64,000 nucleotides of DNA from Kribbella sp. VKM Ac-2569 (GTDB lineage Bacteria > Actinomycetota > Actinomycetes > Propionibacteriales > Kribbellaceae). Below the pieces are notes generated by a model. The model searched no databases. It worked only from the letters and a program-made list of their open reading frames with translations, and was not told where the DNA came from. The position numbers and the translations under genes are program-made. The stretch covers positions 496,001-560,000 of the forward strand of contig NZ_SGXJ01000005.1 in the NCBI RefSeq assembly GCF_004216905.1, in the 5' to 3' direction. The first letter of the stretch is position 1, and each line of letters begins with the position of its first letter. Below are positions 34,769 through 43,250 of the stretch, in pieces.

Positions 34769-36889
34769 ATGGACGGTTCGCGCGTCGCGCTCGTGGTGGC
34801 GAACGATCAGTACGACGATCCCGGTCTGAAGCGACTGGTCGCGCCGGCGCAGGACGCTGCCGCGCTCGCGGAGGTGCTGGCGGATCCGTCGGTCGGGGGC
34901 TTCGAGGTCCGCGTGCTGCACAACGAGTCCGCGCAGGAGATCCGGCTCGCCGTCGAGGACTTCTTCGCGGATCGGGCGCCCGAGGACCTGTTGTTGCTGC
35001 ACTTCTCCTGCCACGGGCTCAAGAACGCGGCGGGTGAACTGTTCCTGGCGGTCGCGGACACGAAGCCGGCCCGGCTCGCGTCGACCGCTGTGGCCGCGGA
35101 CTTCGTCAACCGGCAGATGGCGGACAGCCGGGCGCAGCGGATCGCGCTGTTCCTCGACTGTTGTTACGGCGGCGCGTTCCCACGGGGCATGGTTGTCCGC
35201 GCTGCCGGTGAGGCGCAGGTCCGGGACGCGTTCGCGGGCCAGGCCGAGGTCGGCGGTGGTCGAGGTCGCGTGATCGTCACGGCGTCCAGCGCGATGGAGT
35301 ACGCCTTCGAGGGTGGCCAACTGGCGACCGACGCGGCGAAGCCGGCGCCGTCGGTCTTCACCGGCGCGGTCGTGGACGGTCTGAGCACCGGTGAGGCGGA
35401 CAAGGACGGTGACGGCTGGGTGGGCCTGAGCGAGCTGGTCGGGTACGTCACCGACCGGATTCACCGGGTCACGCCGAACCAGAACCCGCAGATGTGGACG
35501 TTCGGCTCGCAGGGCGAGCTGCTGATCGCCCGCAGCCGGGTCCGTCGGATCACTCCCGCTCCGCTCGCTCCGGCACTGCTCGAGGCGATGGAGAGTCCGT
35601 TGCCGGCAGCAAGGTTCGGCGTGGTCGACTACCTGCGCGAACGTCTGTACGACGCCGACCTCGGTCAGGCCTACGCCGCCTGGCAGGCGCTGCACCGGAT
35701 GATCGGCGACGACAGCCGCCGGGTCTCCGACGCGGTGGCCGGCGCGATCGCCGGAGCCGAGCTGGTCGTCACGCCGCCCGAGGTGGAGCTCACCGGCGAG
35801 ACGGCGGAGCTGCGGCTCGAGGGACCGCCGATCGCCTTGACGGCCTCGGCGTCGGCGAGTGTCTCCTGGCTGAAGGTCGAGCAGGACGGTGCGATCGTCC
35901 GGGTCCGCGCCGACGAGGCGGGCGATGCGTCGGTGATCCTCAGCGGGCCGATCGGCGAACGCACGATCCCGGTCCGCGCGACGCTGCCGGACACCGAGTC
36001 CGAACCGCCGGCGCCGCCGCCCGAGCCGGAGCCGGAGCCCGTACCCCGGCCGGCTCCCGTACCCGAGCCACCACAGACCGAGCCACGACAGACCGAGCCA
36101 CCACAGGCCGGGCCGCTCCCCGAGCCGGCCGTCGAGACAGGTCGACCTCCTTGGTGGCTGATCGCCGTACTGATCGTCGGGTCGGTGCTCCTGATCGGGA
36201 TCAACTGGCCGGGTGAGGCCGAGTCGAGCAATCTGTGGTACGACGTCGAGACGACCGGCTGGCACGTGTACCGGAGCTGGCACGATCCGGTCTTCCTGTC
36301 GTCCGTCACAGCACTCGTGGTAAGCCTGATCTCCCGGTGGGCGGGACCTGTCGCTCTCGGTGTCGTCGCGGGCGCGGTCGCCGGCGTCCTCCAGGACGCG
36401 ATCCTGATCCTCGGTGCCGGCATCTGGGAGAACGACACCGAGACGCCGTGGTCCTGGCTCGCGGTGCTCGGGATCGGCTTGGTCCTGGCCGCCGTACTCC
36501 TCGTCGTGCTGAGGCCCGAGCGATGGCGCCTCCGGCCGGTGCCGGTCCGGAGCGCGGCCCTGGTCGTTGCCGGCGGCATCCTCCTGCTGGCGAGTGGGCT
36601 CATCAATCATCCAGACGGCTTCGCCTTCGTCGACGTCACGGTCCTGGCCGTGCTCGAGCCGGTCGTGGTCGTCGCCCTGGCATGGCTCGCACTGGCCGCT
36701 GTCGAGGCACGGGCCCTGACCTGGCTTGTCGCCACAGCGACGACGTACGCCGTGATCAGCGCGATTGCCGCCGTACCTGCGCTGACCGGAGGGGACGCAC
36801 CGGTCGTCTTCCTCGCCGCGCTGCTGGGCAGCGCGCTGATCGTAGCCGGAGTTCTCAGCCGCGTACTGCGCCTTCAGTCGCGCCCTTGA
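34769..36889 (+). CDS. Caspase-like peptidase fused to a multi-pass membrane domain
   Basis: A 706-residue fusion. The N-terminal caspase-like (C14) domain (about 1-260) has the catalytic pair H82 (HFSCHG) and C132 (FLDCCYGG) with a downstream DKDGDGW loop. A helical segment (about 270-330, SPLPAARFGVVDYLRERLYD) and a beta-rich stretch (about 332-405) follow. Then a Pro/Glu linker (about 410-458, with repeated TEP units) leads to a C-terminal part with about eight membrane helices. So the protease should be cytoplasmic and tethered to the membrane. It directly follows EACC1, the known module layout. Such systems are proposed to cause self-killing after a trigger. The last 35 bases overlap a convergent permease gene. 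Confidence 0.9.
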   Translation: MDGSRVALVVANDQYDDPGLKRLVAPAQDAAALAEVLADPSVGGFEVRVLHNESAQEIRLAVEDFFADRAPEDLLLLHFSCHGLKNAAGELFLAVADTKPARLASTAVAADFVNRQMADSRAQRIALFLDCCYGGAFPRGMVVRAAGEAQVRDAFAGQAEVGGGRGRVIVTASSAMEYAFEGGQLATDAAKPAPSVFTGAVVDGLSTGEADKDGDGWVGLSELVGYVTDRIHRVTPNQNPQMWTFGSQGELLIARSRVRRITPAPLAPALLEAMESPLPAARFGVVDYLRERLYDADLGQAYAAWQALHRMIGDDSRRVSDAVAGAIAGAELVVTPPEVELTGETAELRLEGPPIALTASASASVSWLKVEQDGAIVRVRADEAGDASVILSGPIGERTIPVRATLPDTESEPPAPPPEPEPEPVPRPAPVPEPPQTEPRQTEPPQAGPLPEPAVETGRPPWWLIAVLIVGSVLLIGINWPGEAESSNLWYDVETTGWHVYRSWHDPVFLSSVTALVVSLISRWAGPVALGVVAGAVAGVLQDAILILGAGIWENDTETPWSWLAVLGIGLVLAAVLLVVLRPERWRLRPVPVRSAALVVAGGILLLASGLINHPDGFAFVDVTVLAVLEPVVVVALAWLALAAVEARALTWLVATATTYAVISAIAAVPALTGGDAPVVFLAALLGSALIVAGVLSRVLRLQSRP

Positions 36890-37682
36890 TGAACTGGCGA
36901 GCGAAGATCGCGAACACGATCACCAGCGGGATCATCGCCAGCAGCGCGCCGGTCATCACCATGCTGTAGTCCACGCCGTGGGAGCGGTTCAGTGTCGACA
37001 GGGCGACCTGCAGCGTCACGTGGTCCGGGTTGGTCAGCACGATCAGCGGCCACATGTAGTCGTTCCAGGAACCGACGAACGTGAAGATGCCGAGGAACGC
37101 CAGCGCCGGCCGCGCCGACGGCAGCGCGACGTGCCAGTACGTTCCGAAGAAGCCGCAGCCGTCCAGCGTCGCGGCCTCGATCAGCTCGTCGTGGATCGAG
37201 TTCTTGAAGTACTGACGCATCCAGAAGATGCCGAACGCGTTCGCCGCGCCGGGGATGATCAGCGCCTTCAGCGAGCCGACCCAGCCGAGGATCGCCATCG
37301 TCTGGAACTGCGGTACGGCGGCCAGTTGCGCCGGCAGCAGCATCGTCGCCAGCAGGATCACGAACAACGCGTTCCGCCCCGGGAACCGGAACTTGGCGAA
37401 CGTGAACGCCGCCAGTGAGTCGAAGAACAGCACCAGCAACGTGGTCGAGATCGCCACGACCGCGGTGTTCGCCATCGACTGGAAGAACGCGACGTTCTCG
37501 AGCACCTGACGGACGTTGTCGCCGAAATGGCCGCCGAAGCTGAACTTCGGCGGGAAGCGGTAGATGTCCGCGGTCGTGTTGGACGCCATCACGATCGTCC
37601 ACACGAACGGGAACATGAACACCAGCAGCGCCAGCACGAGCGCCGCATGCAGCGCGACGCCGCGCAGCCGGTACCGCGTCAT
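36855..37682 (-). CDS. Carbohydrate ABC transporter permease (MalG type)
   Basis: A 275-residue inner permease subunit of a sugar importer. It has six membrane segments and the EAA loop EAATLDGCGFFGTYWHVALP, where the ATPase docks. Last gene of the four-gene operon pfkB-SBP-permease-permease. The start overlaps the upstream permease stop (ATGA). The C-terminus ends IKGATEGAVRG, typical of the MalG branch. No ATPase gene is in the operon, so it probably shares an MsmK/MalK-like ATPase, as many actinobacterial importers do. Confidence 0.95.
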   Translation of the reverse strand: MTRYRLRGVALHAALVLALLVFMFPFVWTIVMASNTTADIYRFPPKFSFGGHFGDNVRQVLENVAFFQSMANTAVVAISTTLLVLFFDSLAAFTFAKFRFPGRNALFVILLATMLLPAQLAAVPQFQTMAILGWVGSLKALIIPGAANAFGIFWMRQYFKNSIHDELIEAATLDGCGFFGTYWHVALPSARPALAFLGIFTFVGSWNDYMWPLIVLTNPDHVTLQVALSTLNRSHGVDYSMVMTGALLAMIPLVIVFAIFARQFIKGATEGAVRG

Positions 37683-38620
37683 CGGTCCTCACCCCGTCCA
37701 CGGAAGATCCGCCAGTTGATTGCCGTGAACAACAACACGAGCGCGAAGATGCTCAGCGCGATTGCGGCGGCGTACCCGTAGTCGTTGTCCAGGAACGCGG
37801 CCCGGTAGAAGAACAGCACCACGGTCATCCCGCTCTGCCCGGTGCCGCCGCTGTTGCCGACCATCACCTGCGGTTCGGTGAACGTCTGCAGTCCGCCGAT
37901 CGTCGACATGATGACGGTGAACAGTACGACGGGACGCAGCTGCGGCAAGGTGATCGAGAAGAACGTCCGTACCGCTCCCGCGCCGTCCACCTTGGCGGCC
38001 TCGTACTGGTCCTTCGGGATCGCCTGCAGACCGGCCAGGTAGATCAGCGTGTTGTACCCGACCCACTGCCACACGATCATCGTGGAGATCGCGATCTTGA
38101 TACCCCACGGCTGCCCGAGCCAGTCCTGCTGCGGGATGCCGAGCGACCGCAGCGCGGCGTTCACCAGACCGAAGTTCGTGCTGAAGATCGAGCTGAAGAA
38201 GATCGCCATCGCGACCAGCGAGGTGACGTTCGGGATGAAGTACGCGATCCGGTACACGTTGGTGAACCGGACCGCCGACTGCAGCATCACCGCCAGCAGC
38301 AGCGCGAGCACCAGCGTCGGGACCGTCGACATCAGGAACAGTACGACGGTGTTCTCCAGCGCCGTCCAGAACGTCGGGTCCTTGACCAGGAACGCGAAGT
38401 TGTCCAGCCCGGTGAACCTGCGGGCGCTCAGGCCGTCCCAGCGCTGGAACGCCAGCAAGATCGTGGACAGCATCGGGTACAACCCGAACACCGCGAACAG
38501 GACGTAGAACGGCGACAGCGCCAGGTAGAACCGCCAGTACGACCAGACGTTTCGACCGCGCCGCTGACCGGTAGAGGATCCGGTCAGTGGCGCAGTCCGC
38601 ACTGTTGTCAATCCGGTCAC
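37679..38620 (-). CDS. Carbohydrate ABC transporter permease (MalF type)
   Basis: A 313-residue permease subunit. It has six membrane segments, the first in FYLALSPFYVLFAVFGLYP, and the EAA loop EAAKVDGAGAVRTFFSITLP. The frame runs on upstream through the binding-protein gene, but that part is not family-like. GTG 38620 is chosen because it overlaps the binding-protein stop (GTGA) and places about 25 residues before the first helix. It pairs with the MalG-type permease downstream. Confidence 0.94.
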   Translation of the reverse strand: MTGLTTVRTAPLTGSSTGQRRGRNVWSYWRFYLALSPFYVLFAVFGLYPMLSTILLAFQRWDGLSARRFTGLDNFAFLVKDPTFWTALENTVVLFLMSTVPTLVLALLLAVMLQSAVRFTNVYRIAYFIPNVTSLVAMAIFFSSIFSTNFGLVNAALRSLGIPQQDWLGQPWGIKIAISTMIVWQWVGYNTLIYLAGLQAIPKDQYEAAKVDGAGAVRTFFSITLPQLRPVVLFTVIMSTIGGLQTFTEPQVMVGNSGGTGQSGMTVVLFFYRAAFLDNDYGYAAAIALSIFALVLLFTAINWRIFRGRGEDR

Positions 38621-39906
38621 TGGACTCCCTGGCGCTTGGCGATCGCCTTCGCCTTCGAGACGGCGGCGGACCACGCCGCGTCCGAGGTCTTGGCGCCGGA
38701 CTGCACGGTCTTCAGCTCGTCGTGGAACGGCGCGGCGACCGAGTCGTCGAACGGGCTCTGGTACGCGACCGGGATCTCCTTCGCGGCCGGACCGAAGATG
38801 TCGATCGGGACCTGGCCGCCGAAGAACGTGTCGGCCGCCTTGAGCTGCGGCTTGTCGTACGCCGCCGGCGTCGACGGGAAGATCTGCGCGTCGGCGAACG
38901 CCTTGGCCTCGTTGTCGGCGCTGAGCATGTACTTGATCACGTCGAACGCCTTCTGCGGATCGGCGGCGTTCTTGGTGATCGCGAGGAACGAGCCGCCGAA
39001 GTTCGCCGGGCCGCCCGGCGTCGGCGCGAGCCGCCACTTGCCCGCGGTCTTCTTCACCGCGGACTTGATGTCCAGCGCGACCCAGGCCGCCCCGATGTGC
39101 GCGGGCACCGTGCCCTGGTCGAGGCCGGCGTTCCAGTCCGGCGAGCCGCTCGGCGTCTTGCCGTCGATCTTCATCGTCATCGCCTTGACCGAGGTGTCCC
39201 AGGCCTTGCGGATGTGGTCCTGGTCGCCGATGAACTTGTTGTCCTTGGAGATGTACCGCTCGGTGCCCTGGCCGACGACCATGTCGTAGAGGTCGGTGGC
39301 GTCCCAGACCAGCAACGCCTTCGGGTTCTTCGCCTTCAGCTGGACACCGGCGGCGAAGAAGTCGTCCCAGGTCTTCAGCTGCTCGGCCACCTTCGCGGGG
39401 TCGCTCGGCAGCCCGGCCGCCGCGAAGACGTCCTCGCGGTAGTACAGCGCGGTCGGGCCGACGTCGATCGGCAGACCGATGACCTTGCCGTCCAGCGTGG
39501 TGGCCTGCTTGACCTTCCACTCCAGGTAGTCGCCGAGGATCGAGTCCGCGCCGACGGTCTTCAGGTCCACGAACCGCTCGGCCTGGGGGAGCAGCGACGC
39601 GATGTCCTCGCCCTTCAGGCCGGTGATGTCCGGGATCGACGTACCGCCGTTGAAGGTGGTGATCAGCTTCTGCTTGAAGTCGCCGCCGATCTCGGAGTAC
39701 TTGATCTTCGGGTCCGGGAAGTGCGTGATCGTGTCGTCCAGCACCGACTTGCCGAGACCGCCCGGCCAGCACCACATGGTGAGCTCGGTGGCGACGTTCT
39801 TCTTGGCCGGCGTATCGGTGCTGTTCATTCCTGACGAGCAGCCGACCAGCGACCCGCCTGCTACGGCTGCGAAGCCCCCGAGCAATGTCCGACGTGAGAG
39901 CTCCAT
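38617..39906 (-). CDS. Sugar ABC transporter substrate-binding lipoprotein
   Basis: A 429-residue solute-binding lipoprotein of the extracellular family 1. The N-terminus has SRRTLLGGFAAVAGGS and the lipobox LVGC, so the mature protein is probably anchored at C23; the twin-arginine start suggests Tat export. Family features include the TMWCWPGG strand and FGGSFLAITKNAADPQKAFD near residues 290-310. The sugar is not evident, but the GH4 glycosidase in the divergent operon suggests a glucoside or galactoside. It lies 4 bp after pfkB and overlaps the permease. Confidence 0.94.
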   Translation of the reverse strand: MELSRRTLLGGFAAVAGGSLVGCSSGMNSTDTPAKKNVATELTMWCWPGGLGKSVLDDTITHFPDPKIKYSEIGGDFKQKLITTFNGGTSIPDITGLKGEDIASLLPQAERFVDLKTVGADSILGDYLEWKVKQATTLDGKVIGLPIDVGPTALYYREDVFAAAGLPSDPAKVAEQLKTWDDFFAAGVQLKAKNPKALLVWDATDLYDMVVGQGTERYISKDNKFIGDQDHIRKAWDTSVKAMTMKIDGKTPSGSPDWNAGLDQGTVPAHIGAAWVALDIKSAVKKTAGKWRLAPTPGGPANFGGSFLAITKNAADPQKAFDVIKYMLSADNEAKAFADAQIFPSTPAAYDKPQLKAADTFFGGQVPIDIFGPAAKEIPVAYQSPFDDSVAAPFHDELKTVQSGAKTSDAAWSAAVSKAKAIAKRQGVQ

Positions 39907-39910
39907 GGTT

Positions 39911-40858
39911 CTACCTTCCTGAGTGTGCGCTGATCAGCGCCTGGAGGTGGTGGTCTTCGGGATGCGCGGCCTGCCAGGCCACGAGGTCCGCCCAGCGCGG
40001 TGCGGCGTCCGCACCACCCAGCCGGGTGACAGAGAGCGCCGCGGTGAGTGCTGCGAACCGCACCCGCTGCGCCAGCGGCAGCTCCCAGAGCGTGGCGGCG
40101 ATGAAACCGGCGGCGAACACATCACCCGCCCCGGTGGTGTCCGCCGCCGGGACGGCATACGCAGGTACGACGACCTGCTCGCCAGTACTCGCGTCGAGTG
40201 CAGTCGCGCCCGCAGCGCCGTTGGACACGACCACCAGCGGCACCTGCTCCGCCAACTGGCGCATGGCCTGCTCTGGTGAGTCCGTCCGTGTGTACTGCAT
40301 GGCCTCGTCGGCGTTCGGCAGGAACACGTCGCAGTGCTGGAGCTGGTCGAGCACTGCCGGGTCCCACTGCTCGGTCGGGTCCCAGCCGACGTCTGCGAAC
40401 ACCACGCTGCCGGCCGCCTTCGCCTTCGCCAGCCACTCGTTCGGCCAGGATCCGATGTGGGCGGCGACGGCTCGAGCAGCCGGCGGCGTGGTGATCAGCT
40501 CGTCGGCTGACAGCAGGGGAGGGGTACCCCGGGTGACCAGTGCCCTGTCGTTGTCGTAGGCAAGGGCCACGGTGAGGGGCGTCTGCCAGCCGGCGAGTCT
40601 TCGGGAGAGTGTCAGATCGATGCCCTCGGCGGTCAAGTACGTCCAGACGCGGTCACCGTCGGCGTCCGCCCCGAAGACGGCGGCCATGCCCGTCCGCAGA
40701 CCGAGCCGGGCGAGCGCGACCGCGAAGTTCGCGATACCGCCCGGGCTCTCGTGCGACTCGGTGGCCCAGACCTCGGTGCCGGGACGCGGTGCGGTGGGCA
40801 GGCCAAGCACCAGGTCCTGGAACACCAGACCGGACACCACAACGTCCAGCTCGTGCAT
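39911..40858 (-). CDS. PfkB-family carbohydrate kinase
   Basis: A 315-residue ribokinase-like kinase. The N-terminal glycine motif is ESPGGIANFAVALARLGL, and the C-terminal signature DTTGAGDVFAAGFIAA holds the catalytic aspartate. The substrate could be a sugar or sugar derivative brought in by the ABC system. ATG 40858 is chosen over an upstream in-frame ATG because AGGAG precedes it and the fold opens normally (MHELDVVVSGLVFQD). It is the first gene of the import operon and faces the DeoR gene across 125 bp with likely operator sites. Confidence 0.93.
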   Translation of the reverse strand: MHELDVVVSGLVFQDLVLGLPTAPRPGTEVWATESHESPGGIANFAVALARLGLRTGMAAVFGADADGDRVWTYLTAEGIDLTLSRRLAGWQTPLTVALAYDNDRALVTRGTPPLLSADELITTPPAARAVAAHIGSWPNEWLAKAKAAGSVVFADVGWDPTEQWDPAVLDQLQHCDVFLPNADEAMQYTRTDSPEQAMRQLAEQVPLVVVSNGAAGATALDASTGEQVVVPAYAVPAADTTGAGDVFAAGFIAATLWELPLAQRVRFAALTAALSVTRLGGADAAPRWADLVAWQAAHPEDHHLQALISAHSGR

Positions 40859-40885
40859 GCTTGGCACACTCCTGCAGGGTCGATC

Positions 40886-40974
40886 AAACTCGTGCATGAA
40901 TCTTGAAACTCTTGCTCAGGATCCGCAATACCTGATCAGAAGATTGACTGAAAATGACGGAGTTTGCGTGATAC
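40886..40974. promoter_or_regulatory. DeoR-type divergent control region with three AAACTC half-sites
   Basis: AAACTCGTGC (40886-40895) and AAACTCTTGC (40906-40915) are direct repeats exactly 20 bp apart. The inverse GAGTTT occurs at 40960-40965. TTGACT (40944-40949) and TGATAC (40969-40974) could be a promoter for the DeoR gene; its start would lie close to the GTG at 40984, suggesting a leaderless message. The half-sites flank promoters for both directions. Confidence 0.5.
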
Positions 40975-40983
40975 GGTCTCTCT

Positions 40984-41736
40984 GTGTTGCCGAAGCAGCG
41001 TCAGGATCAGATAGTCCGCGCGCTCCGGGCCGACGGGGCCGGGGGCGTCAAGGTGCTGGCCGGGAAGCTCGGCGTCAGCGAGGCCACCATCCGGCGCGAC
41101 CTCGAGCAACTGCACGCCGAGGGTCGTCTGACCCGCGTGTACGGCGGTGCGCTCGCGGTCGACGGCGGTGACGAGCCGTTCGCGGACGTCAACGCCGTCC
41201 ATGCCGAGGAGAAGGACCGGATCGCGCTACGTGCTGCCGAGCTGGTCGCCGACGGCGAGTCGGTGCTGCTGGACATCGGTACGACGGCACTCCGGGTCGC
41301 ACAGCACCTGCACGGGCGGTCGTTGACCGTGGTGACCAGCAATCTCGCCGTACTGGAGGAATTGCAGTACGACGAGCAGATCGAGCTGATCGTGCTGGGC
41401 GGGTTCGTACGGCGCAGCTACCGGTCGCTGGTCGGCTACCTGACCGAGGAGAGCCTGCGGCAGATCCACGTCGACTGGCTGTTCCTGGGGACCAGTGGGG
41501 TCCGGCCGGACGGCCGGGTCATGGACAGCACGATGATCGAGGTGCCGGTCAAGCGGGCGATGATCAACGCCGCCGACCGGGTGGTCCTGCTCGCGGACCG
41601 GACGAAGTTCCCGGGCCACGGCGTCGCCCGGGTGTGCGAGCCGGGAGAGCTCTCCATCGTCGTCACCGAACCTGACTCCGACGCGGCAACCCGTGCCCAA
41701 CTGACCGAAGCTGGAGTAGAGGTGGTTCTGGCGTGA
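40984..41736 (+). CDS. DeoR/GlpR-family transcriptional regulator
   Basis: A 250-residue sugar-phosphate-sensing regulator. The N-terminal winged helix (about 1-57) has KLGVSEATIRRDLEQL and the typical RVYGGAL end. The C-terminal DeoRC domain (about 75-235) has LLDIGTTALRVAQHL and VLLADRTKFPGHG. The start is GTG 40984 (MLPKQRQDQI), followed by a TTG that could also serve. The stop overlaps the GH4 gene (GTGA). It probably represses both this operon and the divergent import operon, released by a phosphorylated sugar (inference from family). Confidence 0.94.
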   Translation: MLPKQRQDQIVRALRADGAGGVKVLAGKLGVSEATIRRDLEQLHAEGRLTRVYGGALAVDGGDEPFADVNAVHAEEKDRIALRAAELVADGESVLLDIGTTALRVAQHLHGRSLTVVTSNLAVLEELQYDEQIELIVLGGFVRRSYRSLVGYLTEESLRQIHVDWLFLGTSGVRPDGRVMDSTMIEVPVKRAMINAADRVVLLADRTKFPGHGVARVCEPGELSIVVTEPDSDAATRAQLTEAGVEVVLA

Positions 41737-43076
41737 AGCTGACGATCCTGGGTGGGGGCGGCTTCCGGGTTCCGCTCGTGTACCACGCGTTGCTCGGAGA
41801 CGGTGGGCCTGGACGGATCACCTCGGTTGTCCTGTACGACGCCGATTCATCCCGCCTGTCCGCCATCGCCGCGGTCCTCCGCCAGCAGGCGGCCGGCTCA
41901 GAGCGGCCCCCGGTCGTGACGGAGACGACCGACCTGGATACGGCGTTGCGCGGCGCCGACTTCATCTTCTCGGCCATCCGTGTGGGCGGCCTCGAGGGGC
42001 GCACCGTCGACGAGCGAGTCGCCCTAGGCCTCGGCGTACTGGGGCAGGAGACCGTCGGCGCCGGCGGGATCGCCTACGGGCTGCGGACTCTCCCGGTTGC
42101 CATACAGATCGCTCAGCGGATCGCGGCGGTTGCTCCGGAAGCGTGGACCATCAACTTCACCAACCCGGCCGGGATGGTGACGGAGGCGATGATTCCGTAC
42201 CTGGGCGACCGGGTGATCGGCATCTGCGACTCCCCGTCGGGGCTGGGGCGCCGGGCGGCGCTGGCACTCGGTGTGGACCCGTCTACTGCGTTCTACGACT
42301 ACGCCGGTCTGAACCACCTCGGATGGCTGCGCGGGCTGCGGTCTGGCGGCGTGGACCGGTTGCCGGACCTGCTGCAGTCGGCTGACGCGTTGGCCTCCTT
42401 CGAGGAGGGCCGGCTGTTCGGTGAGGACTGGCTGCGGTCGCTGGGGTCGATTCCGAACGAGTACCTGCACTACTACTACTTCGCGCGCGAGACGCTGGCC
42501 GCCGTACAAGGGGTGCGGCAGACGCGTGGCACGTTCCTCCTGGAGCAGCAGTCCGCGTTCTACGCCGAGACCGGCGAGCACCCCGAGCGGGCGTTCGAGC
42601 TGTGGCAGAAGACCCGGGCCGAGCGCGAGTCGACGTACATGGTGGAAAGCCGTGAGGTCGCGGACGCGGGGGAGCGAGACGAGCGCGACATGGCGGCCGG
42701 TGGGTACGAGCAGGTCGCGCTGTCGCTGATGCGGGCGATCGCGCACAACGAGCGGGCCTCGCTGATCCTGAACGTCCGCAACCGCGGCGTACTGCACCAC
42801 CTCGACGACGACGCCGTGGTGGAGATCCCCTGCACCGTGGACGCCAACGGGGCACTGCCAGTGACCTTGTCGCAACTGACCGATCATCAGGCCGGTCTGG
42901 TCAGTGCTGTGAAGGCTGTCGAGCGTGCCACGATCGAGGCTGCCACCACTGCCTCCCGGGCCACCGCTGTGAAGGCCTTCGCCTACCACCCGCTCGTAGA
43001 CTCGGTGACGGTCGCCCGGAGCCTCCTGGACACGTACGTCGACCAACTCCCGAACCTGGCCTATCTACGTCCCTGA
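41733..43076 (+). CDS. GH4 family glycosidase (6-phospho-beta-glucosidase-like)
   Basis: A 447-residue NAD- and metal-dependent glycosidase of family GH4. The N-terminal NAD fold has TILGGGGFRVPLVYHAL; NFTNPAGMV follows, the likely metal ligands are C165 (GICDSP) and H195 (GLNHLGW), and QETVGAGG is family-typical. Known members use a redox mechanism on 6-phosphoglycosides or on free alpha-galactosides/glucuronides. In this locus uptake is by an ABC system rather than a phosphotransferase system, so either the PfkB kinase phosphorylates the sugar first or the substrate is unphosphorylated. GTG start overlapping the DeoR stop. Confidence 0.93.
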   Translation: MKLTILGGGGFRVPLVYHALLGDGGPGRITSVVLYDADSSRLSAIAAVLRQQAAGSERPPVVTETTDLDTALRGADFIFSAIRVGGLEGRTVDERVALGLGVLGQETVGAGGIAYGLRTLPVAIQIAQRIAAVAPEAWTINFTNPAGMVTEAMIPYLGDRVIGICDSPSGLGRRAALALGVDPSTAFYDYAGLNHLGWLRGLRSGGVDRLPDLLQSADALASFEEGRLFGEDWLRSLGSIPNEYLHYYYFARETLAAVQGVRQTRGTFLLEQQSAFYAETGEHPERAFELWQKTRAERESTYMVESREVADAGERDERDMAAGGYEQVALSLMRAIAHNERASLILNVRNRGVLHHLDDDAVVEIPCTVDANGALPVTLSQLTDHQAGLVSAVKAVERATIEAATTASRATAVKAFAYHPLVDSVTVARSLLDTYVDQLPNLAYLRP

Positions 43077-43082
43077 GGCCAA

Positions 43083-43112
43083 TTGGTTGGGCAGCGTGGT
43101 TTCTGGCACAAT
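43083..43112 (+). promoter_or_regulatory. Putative rpsP operon promoter
   Basis: TTGGTT (43083-43088), an 18-base spacer and CACAAT (43107-43112) resemble a housekeeping promoter. The leader to the rpsP GTG is about 130 bases and contains CACGACGCGTCGTG (43195-43208), a perfect palindrome. Confidence 0.5.
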
Positions 43113-43250
43113 GGCCTGCTGAGTCCGTCCAGGTTCGTGCAGCCCTCTAACTCCACTGCCCGGCCGGCCCATCGAGCTGTCACTGCGTTGTCCCCACGAC
43201 GCGTCGTGCAGTTCATCAAGACAGTAATTTCCAAGGGAGACCCCACAAAC

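Noticed and set aside
34664-36610. Minus-strand open frame opposite the caspase gene
   Set aside because: The composition is that of a reversed GC-rich gene, and the caspase frame has catalytic motifs and membrane helices.
38621-39775. N-terminal extension of the MalF-type permease frame through the binding-protein gene
   Set aside because: The extension is Arg/Gly-rich shadow sequence of the binding-protein gene; the GTG overlapping that gene's stop gives a normal permease.
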